NCBI RefSeq assembly: GCF_032460525.1
Contig: NZ_CP135963.1
Location: forward strand, 3,658,001 to 3,722,000
From: Geodermatophilus sp. DSM 44513
GTDB taxonomy: Bacteria; Actinomycetota; Actinomycetes; Mycobacteriales; Geodermatophilaceae
Length of the DNA stretch: 64,000 bases
Reading direction: 5' to 3'
The position numbers were made by a program, and so were the translations under genes. This document shows positions 52,781-61,780 of this stretch, piece by piece (the stretch's first letter is position 1; each line of letters begins with the position of its first letter). The notes beneath the pieces were generated by a model, which saw only the letters and a list, made by a program, of their open reading frames with translations, did no database searches and was not told the DNA's origin.

Positions 52781-52826
52781 CACGGCAGCGGCCGGCCCCG
52801 GGGAACCGGGACCGGCCGCTGCCGTG
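52781..52826. terminator. Bidirectional terminator hairpin
   Basis: CACGGCAGCGGCCGG at 52781-52795 pairs perfectly with CCGGCCGCTGCCGTG at 52812-52826 (15 bp, 16-nt loop). It lies between the convergent 477-residue gene and the helicase gene and could stop both transcripts. Confidence 0.75.
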
Positions 52827-52886
52827 CGGCCCGTCGCCTCCCACCGCCGCGAGCTCGCGAGCGGTGAGGGCGACGGGGTCCTCCGT

Positions 52887-54407
52887 CTACTCGCCGGGCC
52901 GACGGCCCTGACCGCGGTACGGGCTGGACCGGCGCTCACCGGAGCCGGACCGCTCACCGTAGGAGCGCTCCCCGTTCCCGCGGGAACGCTCGCCGAACGC
53001 CGGCCGGTCGCCGTACGCCGGCCGGTCGCCGTCCCGGCGTGGCCGCTCGCCGTGGGGACGACGCGGGCGGTCGCCGTCGCGGCGCGGACGCTCGCCGTCG
53101 CGGCGGGGACGCCGGCCACCGGGGCCACCGGTGGGACGGCGGGACTCCCGCACCGGGCGCTCCACCGGCTCGACGTGCACGCCGCTGGAGACCAGCTCGG
53201 CCAGCGGGGCGTCGCCCGGGCGCACCCGGGAGACCTCCGGCTCGACCTTGGCCTGGCGGAACCGGCGCTTGGCCTGGCCCACCTGGTCGGGCAGCAGCAG
53301 CGACACGACCACGCCACCGGCGCCGGCGCGGGCGGTGCGGCCCGAGCGGTGCAGGTAGGTCTTGTGGTCGGCCGGCGGGTCGTAGTGCAGCACCAGCGAG
53401 ACGTCGTCGACGTGGATGCCGCGGGCGGCGACGTCGGTGGCGACGAGCACCGGGCTGCGGGCGTCGGTGAACTCCTCCAGCGCCCGGCGACGGGCACCCT
53501 GCGGCAGCCCGCCGTGGATGACCTCGGCCTTGATGCCCGCGGCCTGCAGGTTCGCGCCCAGCCGGTCGGCACCGAGCTGGGTGCGCACGAAGACCAGGGT
53601 GCGGCCCGGGCGGGCGGCCAGCAGCTCGGTCACCGGCACCTTGTCGCGGAAGGCGACGCTGTAGGCCAGGTGCTCGGCCGGCGGCGCGTCGTCCCCGGCG
53701 CGCTTGACCTCGTGGCGGGCCGGGTCCTTGAGGTAGCGGCGGACCAGGGTGTCGACCTCGCCGTCCAGCGTGGCCGAGAACAGCAGCCGCTGGCCGTCGG
53801 GGCGGGTCTGGTCGAGCAGCTCCTGCACGACCGGCAGGAAGCCGAGGTCGGACATGAAGTCGGCCTCGTCGATGACGGTCACGGAGACCTCGTCGAGGGT
53901 GACCTCGCCCTGGCCGATGAGGTCCTGCAGCCGGCCGGGGGTGGCGATGACGGCGTCCACGCCGCGGCGCAGCTGCTGGATCTGGCGGTACATCGACGCA
54001 CCGCCGTAGACGGTGGTCAGCTGCACGCCGATCGACTGGCCGAGCGGGGCGAGGTTGTCGAACACCTGCTGGGCGAGCTCGCGGGTCGGCACGAGGACCA
54101 GCGCGCGGGGGGCGCGCGGGCCGCGCCGGGCGGTCTGGCCCAGGCGGGTGAGCAGGGGCAGGCCGAAGGCCAGCGTCTTGCCCGAGCCGGTGGCGGCCTT
54201 GCCCAGCACGTCCCGCCCGGTGAGGGCGTCGGGCAGGGCAGAGGCCTGGATGGCGAAGGGGTGCCGGATGCCGCGCCGCTCCAACGCGGTCACCAGCTGC
54301 TGGGGCAGGCCCAGCTGGGCGAAGGTCGGGCCGCTCGGGGTCTCGGCGGCCGGGACCTCCGGGGTCTCGGGGGTGGTCGGGACGTCGACGGTGTCGAACG
54401 TGGTCAT
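52887..54407 (-). CDS. DEAD-box RNA helicase
   Basis: The 506-residue ATP-dependent RNA helicase shows the Q motif region (FAQLGLPQQLVTAL), motif I ATGSGKT, PTRELAQQ, GGASMYRQ, TPGRL, motif II DEAD, motif III SAT, and ARGIHVDD and HRSGRTARAG in the second RecA domain. The C-terminal 120 residues are an Arg/Gly/Asp-rich tail with repeats of GERPRRDGDRP type, typical of RNA-binding tails. It is likely a ribosome-assembly or cold-stress helicase. The ATG at 54405-54407 is used; the upstream frame is not conserved. The 214-bp region 54408-54621 upstream holds only its leader and promoter, and I see no other gene there. Confidence 0.94.
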   Translation of the reverse strand: MTTFDTVDVPTTPETPEVPAAETPSGPTFAQLGLPQQLVTALERRGIRHPFAIQASALPDALTGRDVLGKAATGSGKTLAFGLPLLTRLGQTARRGPRAPRALVLVPTRELAQQVFDNLAPLGQSIGVQLTTVYGGASMYRQIQQLRRGVDAVIATPGRLQDLIGQGEVTLDEVSVTVIDEADFMSDLGFLPVVQELLDQTRPDGQRLLFSATLDGEVDTLVRRYLKDPARHEVKRAGDDAPPAEHLAYSVAFRDKVPVTELLAARPGRTLVFVRTQLGADRLGANLQAAGIKAEVIHGGLPQGARRRALEEFTDARSPVLVATDVAARGIHVDDVSLVLHYDPPADHKTYLHRSGRTARAGAGGVVVSLLLPDQVGQAKRRFRQAKVEPEVSRVRPGDAPLAELVSSGVHVEPVERPVRESRRPTGGPGGRRPRRDGERPRRDGDRPRRPHGERPRRDGDRPAYGDRPAFGERSRGNGERSYGERSGSGERRSSPYRGQGRRPGE

Positions 54408-54621
54408 GCGGGTGTGGGACTCCGATGCTGCTCGGGCGCGTCCCGTGGTGAGTGCGCGGACACCGGCGACCGGCGTCCCCACTGGCGATCGCTCACGTCA
54501 GCTGTGACGCCCGGATCTGCACGGATGCGCTCATGCCCGGACGGACCGTCCGGGAGGATGACCGGCGTGTGCCGGTACACCCACCGTAGCAGCGCGGCCG
54601 GCACCGGCATTCCGGCCGTGA

Positions 54622-55698
54622 TCAGGCTCGCAGCGCCGCGTACCCCGGCCGGACGACGTCGGTGAGGAGCCGGGAACGCTGCGCCTCGTCCACGAACGCG
54701 GCGGCCAGCGTCCGCTCGGTCACCGTGGCGGCGTCGTCCCAGCCCCAGCCGAACTGGCCCGCGGTGTCGGTGAGCTCGCTGCTCGCCGAGACGCCGCTCA
54801 TCAGCCGGTTGTCGGTGTTGACGGTGACCGCGAAGCCCAGCCGGTGCAGCAGGCCGACCGGGTGGGCGGCCAGCGACGGGTACGCGCCGGTCTGCACGTT
54901 GGACGACGGGGCCACCTCCAGGGGCACCTGCTCGTCGAGCACCCGGCGCGCCACCGGGCCCAGGGTGCCGTCCTCGCCCACCTCGTCGGCGATCCGCACC
55001 CCGTGCCCGAGCCGCTCGGCGCGGGCGCCGTCCAGGGCGGCGACGATGCTGTCGATCCCGGCGGCCTCACCGGCGTGCACGGTGCGGTGCGCGCCGGCGC
55101 GGTCCAGCAGCGCGATGGCCGAGGGGTGGCGGTCGGGCGGGAAGCCGATCTCCGGGCCGGCCAGGTCGAAGCCGACCACCCCGGCGTCGCGGTGGCGCAC
55201 GACCAGGCCGGCGACCTCGTCCCACCGGTCGGCCTGCCGCATCGCGCACAGCAGCGTGCCGACGGTGATCGGCGTGCCCTGCGCGGCGGCCTGCGCGCTG
55301 CCCTGCGCGAACCCGTCGAGGATCGCCTCCACGGCCTCCTCGATCGGCGTCCCACCGGCGGTCAGCAGCTCGGGAGCCATGCGGACCTCGGCGTAGACGA
55401 CGCCGTCGGCGGCCAGGTCGAGGGCGCACTCGGCGGCGACCCGGGCGACCGCCGCGGGCCGCTGCATCACCGCGACGGTGTGCGCGAAGGTCTCCAGGTA
55501 GCGCACCAGCGAGCCGGAGTCCGCGGCCTGGCGGAACCAGCGGCCCAGGGCCTCGGCGTCACCGGCGGGGAGGTCCCGGTAGCCGGCCTCGTCGGCGAGC
55601 TCGAGCACCGTCTGCGGCCGCAGCCCGCCGTCGAGGTGGTCGTGCAGCAGCACCTTCGGGGCGCGGCGGATCGAGTCGGCGTTCAGCGGTGCGGGCAC
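54622..55698 (-). CDS. add: Adenosine deaminase
   Basis: Add converts adenosine and deoxyadenosine to inosine forms, feeding the purine nucleoside phosphorylase. The 358-residue protein has the zinc-binding HDHLDGGLRP, the catalytic HAGEAAG with Glu, RLGHGVRI, SSNVQTG and the zinc Asp in VNTDNRLMSG. The start is the GTG at 55696-55698, which has GACAAT 6 nt upstream as a possible leaderless -10 box. The frame open further upstream has no conserved sequence. It is the counterpart of Rv3313c. Confidence 0.94.
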   Translation of the reverse strand: MPAPLNADSIRRAPKVLLHDHLDGGLRPQTVLELADEAGYRDLPAGDAEALGRWFRQAADSGSLVRYLETFAHTVAVMQRPAAVARVAAECALDLAADGVVYAEVRMAPELLTAGGTPIEEAVEAILDGFAQGSAQAAAQGTPITVGTLLCAMRQADRWDEVAGLVVRHRDAGVVGFDLAGPEIGFPPDRHPSAIALLDRAGAHRTVHAGEAAGIDSIVAALDGARAERLGHGVRIADEVGEDGTLGPVARRVLDEQVPLEVAPSSNVQTGAYPSLAAHPVGLLHRLGFAVTVNTDNRLMSGVSASSELTDTAGQFGWGWDDAATVTERTLAAAFVDEAQRSRLLTDVVRPGYAALRA

Positions 55699-55742
55699 GC
55701 GGTGATTGTCGTCCGCGGGCCCCGCCCGGTTGAGCCGGGAGG

Positions 55743-56558
55743 TCAGCCCTCCCGGTCCTGCCAGCGGAAGGTGAGCAGGCACAGCACCAGGCCGGCCACG
55801 CACCACAGGCCCAGCACCACCGCCACGGTGCCCAGCTCCCAGGACCCGGCCGGCTCGCGGGCGGCCAGGGCGTCGGGCAGGAACACCGACCGCAGCCCCT
55901 GGGCCAGCCACTTCACCGGGAACACCGCGGCGACGTCCTGCAGCCACCCGGGCACCTGGTCGAAGGGCATGAACACGCCGGAGACGAACTCCAGCACCAG
56001 CGCGATTGGGGTGACCGTCGCCGACGCCGACCGGCCGTTGCGGGCCAGCGTGGACACCACGATCCCCAGCAGCGTGCAGGCGGCCGCGCCGAGCACCGAC
56101 ACCCAGGCGAAGGTCAACCAGTCGGCACCGGCGGGCAGCTCGATGCCGTACACCAGGACGCCGACCAGCAGCAGCAGCACGATGGTCGCCACGGCCACCG
56201 CGAGCACCTGCACGACCTTGCCGACGAAGTAGGCGCTGGCCGGCATGGGCGTGCCGCGCAGGCTCTTCAGCGTCCCGTCCGAGCGCTCCGCGGCGATGTG
56301 GATGGCCATGTTCTGCAGGCTGGCGCCCACGATCCCGGCGGTGATGACCCCGGCCATGAAGTACTGCGGGAAGTCCACGCCGGCGCCCACGTCGTAGTCG
56401 AGGACGGCGCCCAGGCCGAGCAGCAGGATGACTGGGAAGACCAGGGTGAAGACCACCGACTCCCGCTGGCGGAAGAACTCCTTGAGCTCGACGCCGGCAC
56501 GGCTGGCGTAGACCCGGCCGAGCGGGGGCAGCGCGGTGCGCTCCGGAGCGGTGGTCAC
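55743..56558 (-). CDS. ABC-2 type transporter permease
   Basis: The 271-residue membrane protein has the six-helix ABC-2 topology: a first segment VVFTLVFPVILLLGLGAVL, a second at FMAGVITAGIVGAS, two central helices, and a last helix VVLGLWCVAGLVLCLL. It lacks a substrate-specific motif. It partners with the ATPase encoded just upstream, whose stop overlaps its start by 4 nt (GTGA). It would export a drug, lipid or polymer. Confidence 0.9.
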   Translation of the reverse strand: MTTAPERTALPPLGRVYASRAGVELKEFFRQRESVVFTLVFPVILLLGLGAVLDYDVGAGVDFPQYFMAGVITAGIVGASLQNMAIHIAAERSDGTLKSLRGTPMPASAYFVGKVVQVLAVAVATIVLLLLVGVLVYGIELPAGADWLTFAWVSVLGAAACTLLGIVVSTLARNGRSASATVTPIALVLEFVSGVFMPFDQVPGWLQDVAAVFPVKWLAQGLRSVFLPDALAAREPAGSWELGTVAVVLGLWCVAGLVLCLLTFRWQDREG

Positions 56559-57460
56559 GCGTGCTCCCCGATCATCTTGAGGTAGACGTCCTCCAGCGTC
56601 GGGCGGGCCACGGTCAGCCCGGGCACCTCACCCGGGAAGCGGGCGGCCAGCTCCTGCACGAACGCGGTCGGCGCGGCGGTCTCCGCGGTGCGCCGGACGC
56701 CGTCCTGCAGCCAGCTGACCACGGCCGGCGCGCTGCCCCGCCCGCCCAGCGCGGTGGGGACGGCGACCTCGGCGAGCCGGCCCCGGGCGAGGACGCCGAC
56801 CCGGTCGGCCAGCGTCTCGGCCTCGTCCAGGTAGTGCGTGGTGAGCAGCATCGTGGTGCCGAGGTCGCGCAGCGAGCGCAGCAGCGCCCAGAACTGCCGC
56901 CGCGCCTCGGGGTCGAAGCCGGTGGTCGGCTCGTCGAGGAACAGCAGCCGCGGCCGGCCGACGATGCCCAGGGCCACGTCCAGCCGGCGGCGCTGGCCGC
57001 CGGACAGCGTGCGGCCGCGAGCGCGGGCCTGCCCGGTGAGCCCGACCAGCTCCAGCACCTCGTCGGGGTCGCGCGGCTCGGCGAAGCAGGCCGCCCGGGC
57101 CTCCAGCAGCTCGCGCACCGACAGCTGGCTGTCCCCGCCGCCGGACTGCAGCACGATGCCCACCTGCGCCTTCCAGCGCCGCCCGCCCCGCGCCGGGTCC
57201 ACGCCCAGGACGCGCACCTCGCCGCCGTCCCGCCGCCGGTAGCCCTCCAGCACCTCCACCGTGGTGGTCTTGCCCGCGCCGTTGGGCCCGAGCAGCGCGA
57301 AGATCTCGCCGCGGTGGATGTCCAGGTCCAGCCCGTCGACGGCCACCCGGTCGCCGTAGCGCTTGACCAGGCCGCGGACGCTGATGGCGGCGTCCGGGGC
57401 CAGCGGGTCCCCCGGCTGCGGCCGGCCGTCGGCCGGGGCCGCGGGGCGCGTACTCGTCAC
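56555..57460 (-). CDS. ABC-2 type transporter ATP-binding protein
   Basis: The 301-residue ATPase has Walker A GPNGAGKTTT, the signature LSGGQRRRLDVALG, Walker B LLFLDEPTTGFDPE and the H-loop THYLDEAE, of the DrrA/CcmA daunorubicin-resistance type. The C-terminal domain ends KMIGEHA. I chose the GTG at 57458-57460 because GGGAG sits upstream of it. A GTG at 57476-57478 would add 6 residues and begin 2 nt from repeat copy C, with no ribosome binding site. Repeat copy C fills the region upstream of the gene. Confidence 0.92.
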   Translation of the reverse strand: MTSTRPAAPADGRPQPGDPLAPDAAISVRGLVKRYGDRVAVDGLDLDIHRGEIFALLGPNGAGKTTTVEVLEGYRRRDGGEVRVLGVDPARGGRRWKAQVGIVLQSGGGDSQLSVRELLEARAACFAEPRDPDEVLELVGLTGQARARGRTLSGGQRRRLDVALGIVGRPRLLFLDEPTTGFDPEARRQFWALLRSLRDLGTTMLLTTHYLDEAETLADRVGVLARGRLAEVAVPTALGGRGSAPAVVSWLQDGVRRTAETAAPTAFVQELAARFPGEVPGLTVARPTLEDVYLKMIGEHA

Positions 57461-57479
57461 GGGTGCCGAGTCTCCCACC

Positions 57480-57600
57480 GTGACACTGTCGGCCTACCGG
57501 CCGACACCGCGGCCAGGTGCCGTCCCCGAGCTGCGTGGAGCCCCACGCCGCACCCGGTGAGGACCCTCCGGGCCCGTCCCCGGGCACGGCCCCCGCAGGG
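57480..57600 (+). repeat. Structured dispersed repeat, copy C
   Basis: This forward copy begins GTGACACTGTCGG and has the 8-bp hairpin TGTCGGCC/GGCCGACA (57487-57506, loop TACC). It then matches copy A (GACACCGCGGCCA) and copy B (GGTGCCGTCCCCGAG, GCGTGGAGCCC), and ends with GAGGACCCTCCGGGCCC. The region 57461-57622 between the ABC gene and deoA holds only this element. Confidence 0.8.
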
Positions 57601-57622
57601 CGGCGTACCTCTGCCCCCCCTG

Positions 57623-58900
57623 TCAGGCGGTGATGCGGTCGAGCACCAGCGGCAGCGGCACGTCGTCGGTGTCGACGCCGACCGCGCCCTCCAGGGCCTC
57701 CAGCGCCCGCGGGATGCGCGCCGGGTCGTCGGTGTGCAGCTCCAGCAGCGGCTGCCCCGCGGTCACCCGCTCCCCCACCGTCGCCGTCCAGGTGACGCCG
57801 GCCGCGGCCGACACCGGGTCCTCCCTGCGGGCCCGGCCGGCACCCAGCCGCCAGGCCGCGACCCCGAGGGCGTAGGCGTCCAGCCGGGTGAGCGTGCCGG
57901 TCGCGGGGGCCGTCACCACGTGCCGCTGGGCTGGCTGCGGCAGCGGGGCGTCGGGGTCCCCGCCCTGCGCGGCGACCATCCGCCGCCACACGTCCATGGC
58001 CCGCCCGTCGGCCAGGGCCGCGGCCGGGTCGACGTCGCCCCGCCCGGCGCCGGCCAGCATCTCCCGGGCCAGCGCCAGGGTCAGCTCCACGAGGTCCGCC
58101 GGGCCGCCGCCGGCCAGCACCTCGACGGACTCGGCCACCTCGACGGCGTTGCCCGCGGCACGGCCCAGCGGCCGGTCCATCGCGGTCACCAGCGCCACCG
58201 TGCGCACCCCGGCCGCCTGGCCCAGGCCGACCATCGTGCGGGCCAGCTCGCGGGAGTCCTCGGCGGACTTCATGAACGCCCCGGAGCCGGTCTTCACGTC
58301 CAGCACCAGCGCGCCGGCGCCCTCGGCGATCTTCTTGCTCATGATCGAGCTGGCGATCAGCGGGATGGACTCGACGGTGCCGGTGACGTCGCGCAGCGCG
58401 TACAGCTCCTTGTCCGCCGGGGCGAGGTCCGCGCCGGCGGCGCAGACGACCGCGCCCACCTCGCGCAGCTGCGCCAGGTAGGCCTCCTCGTGCACGTCGG
58501 CCCGCCAGCCCGGGATCGACTCCAGCTTGTCCAGCGTGCCGCCGGTGTGGCCCAGCCCGCGGCCGGACAGCTGCGGCACCGCCACCCCGCAGGCGGCGAC
58601 CAGCGGCGCGAGCGGCAGCGTGGTCTTGTCCCCGACCCCGCCGGTGGAGTGCTTGTCCGCGGTCGGGCGGCCCAGGGAGGAGAGGTCCTTGCGCTCGCCG
58701 GAGTCGATCATCGCCTGGGTCCAGGCGGCCAGCTCACCGCCGTCCATGCCGCGGAAGAACACCGCCATGAGCAGCGCGCTCATCTGCTCGCCGGGCACCG
58801 CGCCGCGGGTGTGGGCGTCGATGACCCAGCGGATCTGCTCCGCGCTGAGCCGCCCGCCGTCCCGCTTGGTGCGGATGACGTCGATCGCGTCGAAGGTCAC
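57623..58900 (-). CDS. deoA: Thymidine phosphorylase
   Basis: DeoA releases thymine (or uracil) and deoxyribose-1-phosphate from pyrimidine deoxynucleosides. The 425-residue protein has the phosphate-binding ADKHSTGGVGDKTTL, SGRGLGHTGGTLDKLE, and the substrate-contacting SSIMSKKIAEG. The start is the GTG at 58898-58900, overlapping the cdd stop as GTGA; the upstream extension of the frame is a shadow. Its products feed DeoC after phosphopentomutase. Confidence 0.95.
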   Translation of the reverse strand: MTFDAIDVIRTKRDGGRLSAEQIRWVIDAHTRGAVPGEQMSALLMAVFFRGMDGGELAAWTQAMIDSGERKDLSSLGRPTADKHSTGGVGDKTTLPLAPLVAACGVAVPQLSGRGLGHTGGTLDKLESIPGWRADVHEEAYLAQLREVGAVVCAAGADLAPADKELYALRDVTGTVESIPLIASSIMSKKIAEGAGALVLDVKTGSGAFMKSAEDSRELARTMVGLGQAAGVRTVALVTAMDRPLGRAAGNAVEVAESVEVLAGGGPADLVELTLALAREMLAGAGRGDVDPAAALADGRAMDVWRRMVAAQGGDPDAPLPQPAQRHVVTAPATGTLTRLDAYALGVAAWRLGAGRARREDPVSAAAGVTWTATVGERVTAGQPLLELHTDDPARIPRALEALEGAVGVDTDDVPLPLVLDRITA

Positions 58901-59301
58901 CGCGCGGCCGCCCTCTCCAGGTCGTCGGGGCCGAAGGCGTCGGGCAGCACCTCGCGCATCGGCACGATCCCGAGCGACACCGTCTCGAGGAGCAGGTCCG
59001 GGCCGCCGTGCTCCCACAGCAGCTGCCGGCACCGGCCGCAGGGCATGAGCGGCTGCCCGTCCCCGCCGACGCAGGCCACCGCGACCAGCCGGCCGCCGCC
59101 GGTGCGGGCCAGGTCGCTGACCATCCCGCACTCGGCGCACAGGGCCAGCCCGTAGGAGGCGTTCTCCACGTTGCACCCGGTGACCACCCGGCCGTCGTCC
59201 ACCAGCCCGGCGACACCGACGGGGAAGCGCGAGTAGGGCGCGTAGGCGTGCGTCATCGCCTCCCGGGCCTCCTGGCGCAGCCGCCCCCAGTCGACGTCCA
59301 C
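58897..59301 (-). CDS. cdd: Cytidine deaminase
   Basis: Cdd deaminates cytidine and deoxycytidine to uridine forms. The 134-residue length matches the tetrameric T-CDA class. Zinc ligands are the Cys in LCAECG and the two in PCGRCRQ, with the catalytic Glu in CAE, and the N-terminal substrate motif is AYAPYSRFPVG and NVENASYG. The GTG at 59299-59301 overlaps the permease stop by one base (TAGTG), so the enzyme is coupled to the nucleoside importer. Confidence 0.95.
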   Translation of the reverse strand: MDVDWGRLRQEAREAMTHAYAPYSRFPVGVAGLVDDGRVVTGCNVENASYGLALCAECGMVSDLARTGGGRLVAVACVGGDGQPLMPCGRCRQLLWEHGGPDLLLETVSLGIVPMREVLPDAFGPDDLERAAAR

Positions 59302-60578
59302 TAGTGCTCCCCCCGCCGGTAGACCAGACCGTCGGCCTTGGGTGGGCGCAGCCGCTGGGAGGCCAGCGACAGCACCAGCAGCGTGGTGAGGTGCGGGGTG
59401 AAGAAGACGATGCCCTCGGGCAGCCGCTCGACGGTGAGGAAGCCGACGAGCGCAGCCACCGCAAAGGCCCCGGCGAGCACGGCTTGCACGATCTTGCGGC
59501 GCCGCGCCTGGTAGGCGGCGACCCCGGCGAGCAGGACGGCGACGAGCAGCAGCAGCGCGACGACCGCGGTCTGGCTGCGCAGCTGCAGGGCGTCGGCGAA
59601 GCCGAACAGGCCCGCGCCGGCCGCCAGCCCGCCGGGCCGCCAGTTGCCGAAGATCAGCGCGGCCAGGCCGATGAAGCCGCGGCCGCCGGTCTGCCCCTCG
59701 CGGTAGATGCCGGCGACGAAGACGAGGAAGACACCGCCCAGGCCGGCCAGGGCCCCGGACACGATGACCGCCAGGTACTTCAGCCGGTAGACCGGCACGC
59801 CCAGGGAGTCCGCGGCGGCGGGGTTCTCCCCGCAGGCGCGCAGCCGCAGGCCGAAGGCGGTCCGCCACAGCAGCAGGTAGGAGACCGGGACGAGCAGCAC
59901 GGCCGCCAGGGTGAGCAGGCCCACCCCGCTCGTCAGCCCGCGCAGCAGCCCGGCCAGGTCGCTGACGCCGAACCAGCCCTGGCGCTCCAGGTCGCCGAGC
60001 AGGTCCGGGCCGGAGGACAGCACCGGCAGGGAGAACGACGGCGGCTCGCTGGACAGCGACGGGGACTGGGTCGGGCCGCCGCCGCTGCCCTCGGTGAACA
60101 GCAGCTCGGACAGGAAGCGGACGACGCCCTCGGCGAGGATGTTGATCGCCACGCCGGAGACGACGTGGTCCACGCCGAAGGTGACCGTGGCGATCGCGTG
60201 CAGCAGGCCGCCGGCCGCGCCGAAGACCAGCCCGCCGACCACCGCGCCGGCCCAGCCCCACTGGTAGCCGGCCCAGCCGGCGCCCCAGGTGCCGAGGATC
60301 ATCATCCCCTCGAGGCCGATGTTGACCACGCCCGCGCGTTCGGACCACAGCCCGCCGAGGGCCGCCAGGCCGATGGGGACGGCGAGCAGCAGGGCCGCGG
60401 ACAGGGTCGAGGACGAGGTGAGCTCCTGCTCGCCGGAGACCACCCGGACCAGCGAGAACAGCAGCCACAGGCCGGCGAGCAGCCAGACCACCCGCCGGGC
60501 CCGGCCGCCGCCCATGAGCAGGTCGGTGAGCGGGCCACGGCTGGGCTGCCCGGTGCGGGTGGGTGCCTGGGTGCTCAT
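59301..60578 (-). CDS. Nucleoside ABC transporter permease, second
   Basis: The 425-residue permease has about 10 hydrophobic segments and belongs to the BPD-transp-2 family used by BmpA-type nucleoside importers. Family phrases are ERAGVVNIGLEGMMILG and ENPAAADSLGVPVYRLKY. The start overlaps the other permease's stop as ATGA and the end overlaps cdd by one base. The last 40 residues carry an additional helix pair and a basic tail. It forms the membrane channel together with the other permease. Confidence 0.93.
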   Translation of the reverse strand: MSTQAPTRTGQPSRGPLTDLLMGGGRARRVVWLLAGLWLLFSLVRVVSGEQELTSSSTLSAALLLAVPIGLAALGGLWSERAGVVNIGLEGMMILGTWGAGWAGYQWGWAGAVVGGLVFGAAGGLLHAIATVTFGVDHVVSGVAINILAEGVVRFLSELLFTEGSGGGPTQSPSLSSEPPSFSLPVLSSGPDLLGDLERQGWFGVSDLAGLLRGLTSGVGLLTLAAVLLVPVSYLLLWRTAFGLRLRACGENPAAADSLGVPVYRLKYLAVIVSGALAGLGGVFLVFVAGIYREGQTGGRGFIGLAALIFGNWRPGGLAAGAGLFGFADALQLRSQTAVVALLLLVAVLLAGVAAYQARRRKIVQAVLAGAFAVAALVGFLTVERLPEGIVFFTPHLTTLLVLSLASQRLRPPKADGLVYRRGEH

Positions 60579-61780
60579 CGCCGCACGTCCTCGGGGGTGC
60601 CGGGGACACCGGTCTGCACCCGCTGCCCGCCGTCGGGGGCCGTGGGCGGGGCCGCGCCGTCCGCGCCCGGGTCGGGGCCGGGACCGTCGGTCGCGCCGGC
60701 CCGCTCGGCGGAGCGCAGCGCCAGCCGGCGGGCGATCTCGTTGGCGACGACGACGGCGAGCACGATCGTGCCCTGGATGATCGTGACGACCGAGGCCGGG
60801 ATGTCGGCGAACTGCAGCGGCAGCGCCGCGCGGTCGAGGAAGGCGAACAGCAGCGCGGCCAGCGCGATGCCCAGCGGGGAGCTGCGGCCCAGCAGCGCGA
60901 CGGCGATGCCGAGGAAGCCCAGCCCCGCGGTGAACTCGGTGCCGTAGTCGTACTGCACGCCGAGCAGGTCCGGCAGGCCGATCAGCCCGGCGATGGCCCC
61001 GGAGATGAGCATCGTCTTGACCACCATGCCCCGGGCGTCGACGCCGCTGGCCGTGGCCGCCGACGGCGACAGGCCGGTGGCCCGCAGGTCGAAGCCGAAG
61101 CGGGTGCGCTGCAGCAGCACCGCGACGACGACGCCGACCACCACGGCGACCGGCAGGAAGCCGTGCAGGGCGCTGCGCGGCTCGGCCAGGCCCAGCGCGG
61201 TGAGCAGCCCGTTGAGGCTGGGCACCCGGCCGGACTCGGGGATCTCGCTGGTGGTGATGATCGAGGCACCCGGCGGGCTGCCGCGCAGCGGGCCGGTGAG
61301 CAGGAAGGACGCCAGGCCCAGCGCGATGAAGTTGAGCATGATCGAGCTGATGACCTCGCTGACGCCGCGGGTCACCTTGAGCACGCCGACGATGCCGGCC
61401 CACAGCGCGCCGACCGCCATCGCCACGACGACGATGAGCAGCACGTGCAGCGGGCCGGGCAGCGCGACGGCGGCGCCGACCGCGGCGGCCAGGATGGTCG
61501 CCAGCCGGTACTGGCCCTCCACGCCGATGTTGAACAGGCCCATCCGGAACGCGACGGCGACGGCCAGCCCGGCCAGGAACAGCGGCACCGCCCGGTTGAG
61601 GATGACCACGATCGACTGCACCTGCTGCGACGGGCTGTCGCCGAGGTCGGTCATGACGCCGAACGCCCGGGCCGGGTCCTCCCCGATGAGCGCGATGACC
61701 ACCGCGGAGATGACCAGCGCGACGACGACGGCGAGCACCGGGCCGAACAGCGACAGCGCCACCCGGCGCAGACCACTCAT
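60575..61780 (-). CDS. Nucleoside ABC transporter permease, first
   Basis: The 401-residue permease is of the same family as its neighbour, with the typical FRMGLFNIGVEGQYRLATIL near residue 80 and TGLSPSAATASGVDARGMVV after the middle. It has about 9-10 hydrophobic segments and a Pro/Gly-rich C-terminal tail. The ATG at 61778-61780 overlaps the ATPase stop as ATGA. Both permeases are needed in known members of this importer type. Confidence 0.93.
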   Translation of the reverse strand: MSGLRRVALSLFGPVLAVVVALVISAVVIALIGEDPARAFGVMTDLGDSPSQQVQSIVVILNRAVPLFLAGLAVAVAFRMGLFNIGVEGQYRLATILAAAVGAAVALPGPLHVLLIVVVAMAVGALWAGIVGVLKVTRGVSEVISSIMLNFIALGLASFLLTGPLRGSPPGASIITTSEIPESGRVPSLNGLLTALGLAEPRSALHGFLPVAVVVGVVVAVLLQRTRFGFDLRATGLSPSAATASGVDARGMVVKTMLISGAIAGLIGLPDLLGVQYDYGTEFTAGLGFLGIAVALLGRSSPLGIALAALLFAFLDRAALPLQFADIPASVVTIIQGTIVLAVVVANEIARRLALRSAERAGATDGPGPDPGADGAAPPTAPDGGQRVQTGVPGTPEDVRR

